Source of the DNA: Clostridiaceae bacterium
Lineage (GTDB): Bacteria > Bacillota > Clostridia > Lachnospirales > Lachnospiraceae
DNA: 64,000 nucleotides
Reading direction: 5' to 3'
Assembly (NCBI GenBank): GCA_902363735.1
Contig: CABJBA010000004.1
Location: 186,001-250,000, forward strand
Shown: positions 9,365-17,397 of the stretch, piece after piece
How the letters are laid out: the number at the start of each line of letters is the position of its first letter
Numbering within the stretch: position 1 is the first letter of the stretch
Position numbers and translations under genes: made by a program
The notes under the pieces: model-generated
The model's database searches: none
Seen by the model: the letters and a program-made list of their open reading frames with translations, nothing else
Told to the model about the DNA's origin: nothing

Positions 9365-10387
9365 TTAATTTATTTTATTACAGGAACAACGTTCAATGAG
9401 CTCCGGTTGAATCCTGACCCTTTTATGTTCCTTTTCCACCGGATGTTCCCCCTTCATTTTCATCAGAAGGTCGATGGCTTTTTTTACATGCAGCTTGTGA
9501 GAAATCGCTACTGTCGTCAATTCAATTGTTGGAATATCCGCATTGATATTATCAAAACCAATTAGGGACAACTGGTCCGGAATGGAAACCTTACGTTCCA
9601 TGCAAACCTTTATGATTCCATTGGCAGTAGCATCACTGGCCGCCACCACTCCGTCCGGTATTGAACCATTCTGATCCAGAAATTCACAAAACTGGCCGTA
9701 TCCCCGTTCAAAGCTGGTTTTATAACTATTTTCACTTTCAAACACCTCTGCCTGTATACCAGCTTTCCTGGCAGCTTTAAGAAAACTTTTTGCCCTGTAA
9801 CGATGGGCAAGTCTTTCATTCTTGTATCCCAGGAACAGAAGATTTCGGCAACCGCACTCAATCAGATATTCCGTTGCTATTCTGCCGGCACTGCACTCAT
9901 TTCCGCAGACATAGGGGATCGGACTCTTGTCAGGCATCTCATTCAGTGAAACAATGGGAACGTATCGCATAAACTGGTACAAATTTTCTGAACTCAGATC
10001 TCCTACGGGGAAGAACACGATTCCCTCTACCTGATTGCCAATCAGCAGCTTAAAATAATTCATTTCCATCTCATAATTTCGGAAACTGTTGCAAAGAAGC
10101 ACTTGATAACCATATAACTTTGCTTCACTTGCCGCCAGAAGCATAAGCTGGGAATAAAAAGGGCTGGTAATATCCGGAACTATAATTCCAATGGTCTGTG
10201 TATGCTGCATGACCAATCCTCTTGCCAAGGTGTTGGGGACGTATGCCATCTCTTCGCAGACCTGCAAAACGTGGGTACGTGTTTCTTCACCTATCCCTCC
10301 TAAGCCATTCAGTGCTCTGGAGACCGTAGCTACAGAAACCCCAGCTTGTTTCGCAACGTCTTTAATTGTGATTTGCTTTTGTTTCAC
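9365..10387 (-). CDS. LacI-family transcriptional repressor
   Basis: A 340-residue regulator. The helix-turn-helix ITIKDVAKQAGVSVATVSRA and the hinge helix NTLARGL are followed by a periplasmic-binding-protein-like ligand domain (about 62-335). It is the first gene of the operon, 24 nt before the GH3 gene, and its own promoter carries a perfect operator, so it most likely represses the operon including itself until the sugar is present. The start is GTG at 10387 after a GGAGGAGA site; the N-terminus KQKQITIKDVA is normal for the family from this codon. Confidence 0.95.
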   Translation of the reverse strand: MKQKQITIKDVAKQAGVSVATVSRALNGLGGIGEETRTHVLQVCEEMAYVPNTLARGLVMQHTQTIGIIVPDITSPFYSQLMLLAASEAKLYGYQVLLCNSFRNYEMEMNYFKLLIGNQVEGIVFFPVGDLSSENLYQFMRYVPIVSLNEMPDKSPIPYVCGNECSAGRIATEYLIECGCRNLLFLGYKNERLAHRYRAKSFLKAARKAGIQAEVFESENSYKTSFERGYGQFCEFLDQNGSIPDGVVAASDATANGIIKVCMERKVSIPDQLSLIGFDNINADIPTIELTTVAISHKLHVKKAIDLLMKMKGEHPVEKEHKRVRIQPELIERCSCNKIN

Positions 10388-10407
10388 AGCCCTATCTCCT
10401 CCATTTC

Positions 10408-10439
10408 GTAAACGTTTACTCTAATGTTAACAAATTATA
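10408..10439 (-). promoter_or_regulatory. -10 element and LacI-type operator of the sugar operon
   Basis: A TATAAT -10 lies at 10439-10434 on the minus strand with no clear -35. Eight or so bases into the transcript is GTAAACGTTTAC (10408-10419), a perfect 12-bp palindrome with the central CG typical of LacI-family operators. A bound repressor here would block the start of transcription. Confidence 0.8.
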
Positions 10440-10577
10440 TCATATCACATATTGCATAAGCTATTCGCTAAATTAACGATACGTTTTAAGTAAATTTATG
10501 CACTTTTCATAATAAAACCTATGTATATAAGAAGATGCTGGTTGATTGATCGTATATGGCAGACCATGATTTTCAGC

Positions 10578-10607
10578 ATAAAAATACCGCTATTTTCATA
10601 GCGGTAT
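10578..10607 (-). terminator. terminator of the glutathione peroxidase gene
   Basis: Perfect 10-bp stem 10584-10593 / 10598-10607 (arms ATACCGCTAT and ATAGCGGTAT) with a 4-nt loop, followed on the minus strand by TTTTATG. It is about 65 nt after the gene's stop codon. Confidence 0.85.
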
Positions 10608-10672
10608 ATACTTTTTACCATACAGTTTTTATTCTGTCTTCCAGAATCTTTGGCTTTGGCGGTATCTTTTAC

Positions 10673-11206
10673 TTACAGAAGTTCTTCAATTTCTTTTTCC
10701 AGCTGCTCTGGTTTATAGGCTGGAGAATAACGTGCTTTAACATTTCCGCTTTTGTCAATCAGGAACTTACAAAAATTCCACTTGATATCTCCCTGTTTGG
10801 CAAAAGGCTTGATCACTTTAATCTTCTTCTCAAAAGCCTTCGTCTCTTCATCACCTAAATCTTCCAGTGCCTGCTCTTTCAACCAGACAAACAGTGGATC
10901 AGCATCTTTTCCGTTGACATCCACCTTAGAAAAACGAGGAAAGGTCGTATTATATTTGAGGGTGCAGAATTCTTCGATCTTTTCATCGCTTCCCGGAGCC
11001 TGCCCCAAAAACTGATTACATGGAAAATCCAAAATCTCCATACCCTTTGTATGGAATTTTTGGTACAATGCCTCCAAGGCTTCGTATTGAGGTGTCAGCC
11101 CGCATTTGGTTGCAGTATTGATAATCAGCAGCACCTTGCCGCTGTATTGGGAAAGCGTCACCAACTCTCCTTTGTTGTTTTTAACTTGAAAATCGTATAC
11201 ATTCAT
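10673..11206 (-). CDS. glutathione peroxidase-family thiol peroxidase
   Basis: A 177-residue peroxidase that reduces hydroperoxides in the cytoplasm. The active Cys35 sits in NTATKCGLTPQYEALE; the tetrad partners are Gln69 (FPCNQFLGQ), Trp143 and Asn144 (KWNFCKF). Cys63 in FPCNQF can be the resolving thiol. Bacterial members with Cys in place of selenocysteine normally use thioredoxin rather than glutathione. No signal peptide is seen. The GGAG site before the ATG overlaps the end of a short upstream reading frame (11208-11369). Confidence 0.95.
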   Translation of the reverse strand: MNVYDFQVKNNKGELVTLSQYSGKVLLIINTATKCGLTPQYEALEALYQKFHTKGMEILDFPCNQFLGQAPGSDEKIEEFCTLKYNTTFPRFSKVDVNGKDADPLFVWLKEQALEDLGDEETKAFEKKIKVIKPFAKQGDIKWNFCKFLIDKSGNVKARYSPAYKPEQLEKEIEELL

Positions 11207-11207
11207 T

Positions 11208-11369
11208 TTAATTCTCCTTTGCTTTCCTTAATTTAAATAAAGCAAACGCTTTATCTGTTATATAGTCTTGCATTTTACTCACTTTATTCCTTGCGGAAGT
11301 TGGTTTTGTTTCTTCAGTTAATTTACTTAATACCTTCTTGACGGAAAATTCCTTTTGTTGTAAACACAT
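11208..11369 (-). CDS. possible 53-residue lysine-rich protein
   Basis: An uninterrupted short frame beginning MCLQQKEFSVKKVLSKLTEE and ending FKLRKAKEN. It occupies the whole gap between the Crp/Fnr gene (13 nt upstream) and the peroxidase gene (its stop is 1 nt before that gene's ATG), and its last codons contain the peroxidase ribosome site. Its own ribosome site is weak (AAAAGAA). The composition is basic with no membrane segment. I do not recognise a family. It could be a real translationally coupled small gene or a chance frame. Confidence 0.35.
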   Translation of the reverse strand: MCLQQKEFSVKKVLSKLTEETKPTSARNKVSKMQDYITDKAFALFKLRKAKEN

Positions 11370-11382
11370 AATATTATTCTTT

Positions 11383-12000
11383 TCATATGACCTGAATGGC
11401 CTTCAATTTATCAAAGTCAACAATACTATAACCTTTCTTTTTCTCTTTTACCAGGATTCCCATTTCACGGAATTGCCTCATAACGTATAATACATGGCGA
11501 TAACTTACATTTAAATATTCAGCAGCATCCGTATGAGGAATCTCATAATAACCAGATTGCTGATGCTGAAGGATAAACGCTGCAAGGCGTTTATCCAAAG
11601 AATAATTTAGACTTTCACTCAATCGATAACTTCTTGATAGTAATTTATCAGAAATATAAGTTGCAAAATAAAAAGAAACACCTGCATCTTCTTTGCATAA
11701 CTGTCTCAATTCATTTACATCAAATTCAAGACAAGTTATTTCTTGAATTACCCTATTTTCTTTTATATCCCTTTCCTCACCGAATAACGAGAGTTCACCC
11801 AGCCAATCATTGATTTTGGCAAATTCAAGAATAGAGCGCCTTCCATTCATATGGTCAATATATATTTTAGCCGCTCCTGAAAGAATAAAATAGCAATTAG
11901 TGACCTGACTGTTTATTTTATAAATATTTTCCTCTTTGGCAAATACCCTTTTGATTCCTTTATCAGCAACAATTAATGGTAAATCGTGGTTATCCCCCAT
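11383..12000 (-). CDS. Crp/Fnr-family transcriptional regulator
   Basis: A 205-residue protein with an N-terminal cyclic-nucleotide-type beta barrel (about 15-115), a long dimer helix, and a C-terminal winged helix (about 145-200, including TDAAEYLNVSYRHVLYVMRQ). The effector is not clear: the barrel lacks an obvious cAMP phosphate-binding R-x-S and there is no Fnr-type cysteine cluster, since the few Cys residues are scattered. The layout resembles E. coli YeiL. It is divergent from the YczE-like gene, and a TATGA-N6-TCATA box lies between them, suggesting it controls both. Confidence 0.9.
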   Translation of the reverse strand: MGDNHDLPLIVADKGIKRVFAKEENIYKINSQVTNCYFILSGAAKIYIDHMNGRRSILEFAKINDWLGELSLFGEERDIKENRVIQEITCLEFDVNELRQLCKEDAGVSFYFATYISDKLLSRSYRLSESLNYSLDKRLAAFILQHQQSGYYEIPHTDAAEYLNVSYRHVLYVMRQFREMGILVKEKKKGYSIVDFDKLKAIQVI

Positions 12001-12015
12001 AATTTTTCTCCCATC

Positions 12016-12033
12016 ATATGATATTTCTCATAT
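12016..12033. promoter_or_regulatory. Crp-type inverted repeat between divergent genes
   Basis: ATATGA-TATTTC-TCATAT, a perfect 6+6 inverted repeat whose half-site spacing is the same as in Crp boxes (TGTGA-N6-TCACA). It lies between the Crp/Fnr gene and the YczE-like gene. For the minus-strand gene it falls downstream of a TATAAT at 12063-12058 (autorepression); for the plus-strand gene it falls upstream of the promoter region (activation). Confidence 0.55.
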
Positions 12034-12094
12034 TCACGTTTTCCTTTCCACTTTATCATTATAAGTACACAATAAAATAATGGAGGTAAAACAC

Positions 12095-12718
12095 ATGAAA
12101 AGAATATTATATTCAACAATTACGTTTCTATTGCTTGGAATTGGTATTTCCCTTCAAATCAAAGCAAATATTGGTCAAAGTGTGTTCAACGCATTTTGTA
12201 TGATTTCAGCAGATTTATTGCATATTGAAATCGGAACTATGATCAATCTCTTTAACTTTCTGTTCTTCCTTATCTATCTATATGTACAGCCTTCTCGCCC
12301 AAGGCTAAAAGATATGGTGCAGATTGCCGCAATTATGGTCAATGGCTATGTAATCAATCTATTTACTTATTCTGTATTAAATCATGTTATGATTCAATCT
12401 TATTATTTGCAAATCATTACCTTTATTCTGGGATTATTTTTAGCTACTGTTAGTCTGGGTGCGTTTTTAGCCATGGAAATAGTCCGGTTTCCTCTGGAAG
12501 GTCTATGCATTGTGTTAAGTCAAAAATCAAAATACAGCCTGGCGAAAATCCGAATGAGATTTGATGTCTTCTTCTTAGCCGGCACATTGATTTTAACTTT
12601 AATGACCAAGCACACACTCTATGTCAGAGAAGGAACCGTAATCAGTTTCTTTCTGCTATCCAGACTTATGGGGTTCTCATACGATTTTCATAAAAAGCAT
12701 TTGTTTCTATATCGATGA
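12095..12718 (+). CDS. YczE/YitT-like integral membrane protein
   Basis: A 207-residue membrane protein with about five hydrophobic helices, starting with a helix at 3-20. The family marks are GIGISLQIKANIGQSVFNAF near the N-terminus and SLGAFLAMEIVRFPLEGLC in the middle. Homologues are of unknown biochemical role. The ATG at 12095 is 8 nt after GGAGG; an ATG five codons earlier overlaps that site. It is the sole gene on its strand here and is transcribed away from the Crp/Fnr regulator. Confidence 0.8.
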   Translation: MKRILYSTITFLLLGIGISLQIKANIGQSVFNAFCMISADLLHIEIGTMINLFNFLFFLIYLYVQPSRPRLKDMVQIAAIMVNGYVINLFTYSVLNHVMIQSYYLQIITFILGLFLATVSLGAFLAMEIVRFPLEGLCIVLSQKSKYSLAKIRMRFDVFFLAGTLILTLMTKHTLYVREGTVISFFLLSRLMGFSYDFHKKHLFLYR

Positions 12719-12871
12719 TAAAGTCCTTTTTATAAAAAATACCTTTTAACGCAGGATATACCTATTATATTTTCTGTTTTTCAGATCTCCTGCGGAGATT
12801 AAACACTAAGACGCTGTTAATAAGCAGAAGTTTTCACAATATACTGCGTTTGTGGTAAAGATTCCATAACC

Positions 12872-13528
12872 TTAAATAATCTTTGAGTGGCTGTGAATAT
12901 AAAACTCCTCCTGGCTCGTTTGAAACTTTTTTTCCATCTTTTCAAAATTTAAATCGAACTTCTCTTTTTCTTTTCCGTTCTCAACTATGTGATAGACTTC
13001 ACTATCGATATAACGCCACTTCTTTTTCTCCAGACAGCCTTCTGTTAATTCTTTCACCAGCATAGCTGATGGATAGAAATTCTCTTCTCTACAAATATCA
13101 AATTTTTTACAGCTTTTAAATCCACGGGAAACATAATTATCAGGGTTTCCAAAAATGACGATAACATCATATGACATCCTTTTGGCTTTTTCAAAAGAAT
13201 ATTCAAGAAGAACTTTTCCATATCCTTGTCTTTGAAAATCAGGATGAATACTTAAGGGTCCAAAGGTTAATATTTGCTTTTCATGGTTTTCCTCATCTAC
13301 TAACTTTGCTTTGGTATACATAACACTTCCAATAATGCGGTTGTCTTTTTCAAGGACAAAATTAAGCTCAGGTATAAAATCGGGGTGATTTCTCATGACA
13401 TGAACCAAATAATGTTCACTGCAACCAGGAACATATAAATTCCAAAAGGCTCTTCTCGTTAAATCTTCTACATTCCACTGATCTTCTGTCTGTTCATTTC
13501 GAATGGTATAGTTCTCATTATTGTTCAA
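12872..13528 (-). CDS. GNAT-family N-acetyltransferase
   Basis: A 218-residue acetyl-CoA-dependent acyltransferase. The acetyl-CoA pyrophosphate loop is HPDFQRQGYGKVLLEYSF, preceded by the beta strand LTFGPLSI. The C-terminal part (about 150-218) is less typical and charged. The start is TTG at 13528, chosen because AGGAGG lies 7 nt upstream and the next in-frame ATG would remove a fifth of the protein, including the first strand. Substrate unknown; it stands alone. Confidence 0.85.
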   Translation of the reverse strand: MNNNENYTIRNEQTEDQWNVEDLTRRAFWNLYVPGCSEHYLVHVMRNHPDFIPELNFVLEKDNRIIGSVMYTKAKLVDEENHEKQILTFGPLSIHPDFQRQGYGKVLLEYSFEKAKRMSYDVIVIFGNPDNYVSRGFKSCKKFDICREENFYPSAMLVKELTEGCLEKKKWRYIDSEVYHIVENGKEKEKFDLNFEKMEKKFQTSQEEFYIHSHSKII

Positions 13529-14012
13529 TTTGTGTCCTCCTGAATATTCCTATTTTGTCTTTACCAAAATAGTTGTTTTGACATGATTCACAACACATTT
13601 TGTATGACTGCTTTATGGATCTATGATTTATATTAACACGAATTATGCTTAAATGATACTTAAAATTACCGCAGATTAAGGCTAAAATGGGGACTTAGAT
13701 ACCAACAGATACCTGCCTTTTCATCTTCTTTAAAGGGCATATAATCTCCCGGAAACTGTACTCTCCAATTTTTCTTCCAGCTTCATAAACCTCCTTTTCT
13801 CCTTTGAGAAATTTTAGTTTAATAGAATATCAAATATGGCTGACATGCCTTGCTAATTGCTATTGTTGGAGACGTCATTGTTCCATTTGCCCTTGCACCA
13901 TTTTATTAAGGATATAGCCATACGACAATGGCAATCAGTACATTAGGGAATAGTAATAGCCTAATGTCAGTGCAGCAAATGCACAGCGGCCTGGTCTGCA
14001 CTGACCAGCACA
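13529..14012. other. gene-poor stretch with possible decayed gene start
   Basis: No convincing gene. On the minus strand there is a good ribosome site (AGGAG/AGGAGG) before an ATG at 13786, but that frame stops after 18 codons (MKLEEKLESTVSGRLYAL). A second short frame in another phase (MPFKEDEKAGICWYLSPHFS) follows directly, which is what a frameshifted gene would look like. The family is not recognisable. The rest (13790-14012) has stops in all frames. Confidence 0.3.
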
Positions 14013-14047
14013 TAAAAAACCCCTCCAAACTTTATGGGTCTGGAGGG
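14013..14047 (-). terminator. terminator of the ABC antimicrobial-peptide module
   Basis: Stem 14021-14027 / 14041-14047 (CCCTCCA / TGGAGGG), followed on the minus strand by GTTTTTTATG. It is 45 nt after the permease stop. Confidence 0.8.
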
Positions 14048-14091
14048 TTATAAATGGTATTTAACATGTAGAATGTCCTCAGTATTTTGGA

Positions 14092-16629
14092 TCAAGTCAT
14101 ATCATCCCGCAGCCCATCAATGATGTTTTCCCTTTTGATTTTTCCAATGGCATATAGCGTAGTAATGGAAACCACAAGGAATACGCCAAGCATACTGATT
14201 CCGATGCTGTTCCAAGGAAATATAAATTCTATATCACCGCCGCCAACAACCATTCCTTTGTAAATCAGCCACGAGATAATCCCCGATAGGGGTAAGCCCC
14301 AAAGCATGGTCCGCGCTCCGTAAAGCCCACATTCAAAGCCCATCATCTTATTAAAATTCCGGTCAGACATCCCTACGGATCGGAGCATGGCAAGCTCTCG
14401 CCTGCGTAGTTTGATATTGGTGGAAATCGTGTTGAACACATTGGCAACCCCAATCAGGGAAATCATACCGATAAACACAGCCGTGAACAGATTGACGATA
14501 AACAGGATATTACGGTTTTGCTCCAGTATCCCATAAACATTATACAAAGTATAGCCAGAGGTAATGCCCGATCCCTCAATGAGCGCCTGCATTTTCGCCG
14601 TTGACTGTGCAGGATTATCAGCCCAAAAGGTTAAGCCGAATTTTGCAGGCGCATCCAGAGTGTCAAACTGCGGCTTCATCTGGTTAGGCACAACCACCAT
14701 CAACACATACCCTTTCACCTCAGAGGGTTCTGCGGGCGGCGGATCTAACGGGTAGCTGCCTGCAAAAGTGGTGTGGATTGTTTTCGTTTGTTCCCCGGAT
14801 TCAGTTCCAATGGTAAAGTCCATTGAATGGTCTGAAAACATATCAAGTTCGCCGTTATATTTTCCGACGACAACCATTTTGGGATCCTGTCCGGTATATT
14901 CCGCTGTAGACAAGCCAAGGTTTTCGATAAAGCCCTGATAAATACTGTCTTCAATAAATTGAATATCCAACCATAGCTTCACTGTTTCACTGGAGCCATC
15001 AAAACCCCCAGATTTCCGGTAACTGTCTAAAAAGCCATTGGTAAGCTTGTTTGTATTGACCTGGCAAGTATAGGTTGAAACAGCCTGACTGGTGCTTTTA
15101 ATCACTCCGTCAGCGGTCTTCAGAGAATCATAAAGCCGAGATAATTCGCTTTCAGCCATATCCCGTGTATAGAGCAGAATGTCCCCGTCCATTTCGACAG
15201 CGGACTTCTCTGCCAGTTGATCCAAATAGGTGCCAAAGGTGCTTGATGATACAAACAGTACAACGCTGAGTGTCAGTGACAGGATAATACTGCGATAGCG
15301 CCGTTTATTTCGTTTAAAGTTTTTTAATGCAAGGATTCCCTCTAAACCATACAGCCAATTTGTCAGCTTTGATGTTTTTATTGCTTTGGCTTCCACCTTA
15401 AGCTCATTGTTTTGGCGAATACACTCCATCACGGGCGTACCGGCTGCTTTCTTTGCCGGGATATAGGCTGAAATCAGAATGGTGATCATACTGATTACTG
15501 CTGCCGCAGCAAGGGCCGGAACCGATACCACCAAAGTCAGCGGTACATTGCTGTAAAGAATATTTGCAAATTTTTTTGCAACAATAAAAAGCACAAGTCT
15601 GATGCTTGGAAGGCCAATCAAAATGCCCGTAGGAATACCAACTGCACCAATACAAAATCCCTCAAACAGCACGGAATTACGCAGCTGTTTTTCTGTGGCA
15701 CCTACCGACATGAGGATACCAAACTGGTGTGTGCGCTCGTTTAGGGAAATGTTGAAAGCGTTGTAAATCAAGAACACCGAGCCCAGTATAATCAAAGCTA
15801 CCAGAATTCCTCCAACCGAATAAAGCAGCGCATTAAACACCATATCTTCCGATAGCCCCATAAAGCGCAGCACATCATCATTTAGGATGTGAACATGGCT
15901 TTCTCTCTGGTCATCTGCATAGAAGCGAATCTGGCTTGGGTTCTCCAACGTTACAAATCCACTGAAACTGTCTAACGGAGCTGCCATATCTGCTATCGTA
16001 ATGAGAGTATATCCAGGAGCAGAACGTTCCTCAAATGTAGGTCTTTGACAGATACCGACCACCGTGTAGGTTTTCTCTGCAGTAGGTGTCAGGGTTTCCT
16101 CCCCTGTACGATACGAATCGTGTTGGTTCAGTACTTCGTTTCCAGACTTACGGATTCCGGCCACAAGTGAGAGGGTATCGCCAACCAGGATTTTCACACC
16201 ACCGTTTGCTGCAACGTGTGCCGGAACCAGAATTTCACTGCTATTTTCCGGCAGTCTGCCGGAAAGAAGTTTAACAGGCAAAGTCGAAAAGGTTTCCTTG
16301 TTAAATCCAGCAATGAATAAATAGGGTTTGTCTGGATTTTGTCCACCTGTAAGAGCCCCGTAGCCGATATTTTCAAAGAATGCAATGTTGGCTACTCTGC
16401 TGTCATCAGCCTGTTCCCGGACAAAAGAGATGTCTGCATCGGGAAATGCAACGTGCCAGCTGCCGTACTTCGTGATGGCTCCATTGACCATATAAGTTTG
16501 CAATGAAACAGCAAAGGTGGCAACTGCCGTAATCAGTGTAGCAGACAAAATAACTCCGGCAATTGTTACAAGTGTTCTTGTGCGGTTCTTTTTTAGTCCT
16601 TGCAGGGCAACTTTATTGAAGATGTTCAT
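14092..16629 (-). CDS. ABC transporter permease, two FtsX/MacB-type units
   Basis: An 845-residue membrane protein. The first helix is at about 18-40, then a large extracytoplasmic domain (about 45-265), then three helices (about 268-395). The same plan repeats in the second half: helix near 450, extracytoplasmic domain about 475-725, and three helices to the end. Each half ends in an FtsX domain (YNAFNISLNERTHQFGILMS; FNTISTNIKLRRRELAMLRS). Such permeases with a LolD-like ATPase export or remove antimicrobial peptides, or act with a kinase as a sensing complex. It overlaps the ATPase gene by 4 nt. Confidence 0.9.
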   Translation of the reverse strand: MNIFNKVALQGLKKNRTRTLVTIAGVILSATLITAVATFAVSLQTYMVNGAITKYGSWHVAFPDADISFVREQADDSRVANIAFFENIGYGALTGGQNPDKPYLFIAGFNKETFSTLPVKLLSGRLPENSSEILVPAHVAANGGVKILVGDTLSLVAGIRKSGNEVLNQHDSYRTGEETLTPTAEKTYTVVGICQRPTFEERSAPGYTLITIADMAAPLDSFSGFVTLENPSQIRFYADDQRESHVHILNDDVLRFMGLSEDMVFNALLYSVGGILVALIILGSVFLIYNAFNISLNERTHQFGILMSVGATEKQLRNSVLFEGFCIGAVGIPTGILIGLPSIRLVLFIVAKKFANILYSNVPLTLVVSVPALAAAAVISMITILISAYIPAKKAAGTPVMECIRQNNELKVEAKAIKTSKLTNWLYGLEGILALKNFKRNKRRYRSIILSLTLSVVLFVSSSTFGTYLDQLAEKSAVEMDGDILLYTRDMAESELSRLYDSLKTADGVIKSTSQAVSTYTCQVNTNKLTNGFLDSYRKSGGFDGSSETVKLWLDIQFIEDSIYQGFIENLGLSTAEYTGQDPKMVVVGKYNGELDMFSDHSMDFTIGTESGEQTKTIHTTFAGSYPLDPPPAEPSEVKGYVLMVVVPNQMKPQFDTLDAPAKFGLTFWADNPAQSTAKMQALIEGSGITSGYTLYNVYGILEQNRNILFIVNLFTAVFIGMISLIGVANVFNTISTNIKLRRRELAMLRSVGMSDRNFNKMMGFECGLYGARTMLWGLPLSGIISWLIYKGMVVGGGDIEFIFPWNSIGISMLGVFLVVSITTLYAIGKIKRENIIDGLRDDMT

Positions 16630-17315
16630 AATCGCACTACCTGCCTCTCATCCCGCACCACCTTTCCATCCGCAATGGTAATGATACGGTCTGCCTGCAA
16701 AGCAATGCTTTCATCGTGAGTAACAAGAATCAGGGTCTGCCCATATTTTTTATTGCTTTCTTTCAGCAGTTTGATGATTTCCAGTCCGTTACGGCTGTCC
16801 AGACTGCCTGTGGGTTCATCTGCCAGCATGACGGCCGGAGCGTTCATTAGAGCGCGCGCGATTGCAACACGCTGTTGCTGACCACCGGAAAGCTGATTTG
16901 GCAGATGGGATTTGCGTTCCTGCAACCCAAGCAGTTCCAGCAAGTCGTTCAACCGTTCTTCATTGACTTTGCGCTTGTCCATGAGAATGGGTAACGTGAT
17001 GTTTTCCACTACATTTAAAGTGGGAATAAGGTTATGAAATTGATAAATCAGTCCAACCTGCCGTCTGCGGAAAATAGCAAGTTTTTCGCTGCTCCCCGCA
17101 TATACGTCCTGCTGGTCCAAATAGATCTTTCCGCTTGTGGGCACATCAACACCTGCAATGGCGTGAAGCAAGGTGGATTTACCAGAGCCGGAAGAACCGA
17201 TGATTGCAGTAAAATCGCCCTTTTCAATTGTAAGAGTAACATGGTCTAAGGCGGTGATTTGGTTATCACCCTTGCCGTAGACCTTGCATAAATTTTCAAT
17301 TTTTAAAAACTCCAT
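16626..17315 (-). CDS. ABC transporter ATP-binding protein, LolD/MacB type
   Basis: A 229-residue ATPase with Walker [10 protein letters not shown] (40-48), Q-loop YQFHNLIP (91-98), signature LSGGQ (142-146), Walker B AVMLADEP (161-168) and the H-loop in LVTHDES. It powers the permease encoded by the overlapping downstream gene. Its promoter region, 33-75 nt upstream, contains three tandem 11-bp repeats likely bound by the adjacent response regulator. Confidence 0.95.
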   Translation of the reverse strand: MEFLKIENLCKVYGKGDNQITALDHVTLTIEKGDFTAIIGSSGSGKSTLLHAIAGVDVPTSGKIYLDQQDVYAGSSEKLAIFRRRQVGLIYQFHNLIPTLNVVENITLPILMDKRKVNEERLNDLLELLGLQERKSHLPNQLSGGQQQRVAIARALMNAPAVMLADEPTGSLDSRNGLEIIKLLKESNKKYGQTLILVTHDESIALQADRIITIADGKVVRDERQVVRL

Positions 17316-17347
17316 TGTATGAGTCTCCTTTCTCGTGGTTCACCCAT

Positions 17348-17391
17348 ATCATAGAACTTTTAACTGACATTCCGGTGACTTTTTGGTGAGA
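17348..17391 (-). promoter_or_regulatory. three tandem 11-bp repeats and -10 in front of the ABC genes
   Basis: Read on the minus strand, TCTCACCAAAA (17391-17381), AGTCACCGGAA (17380-17370) and TGTCAGTTAAA (17369-17359) are contiguous 11-mers sharing NNTCANNNNAA. A TATGAT -10 follows 5 nt later (17353-17348), so the repeats cover the -35 position, which has no consensus. This is the standard layout for activation by an OmpR-family regulator dimer chain; the gene for such a regulator is directly upstream. Confidence 0.65.
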
Positions 17392-17397
17392 GATCCG

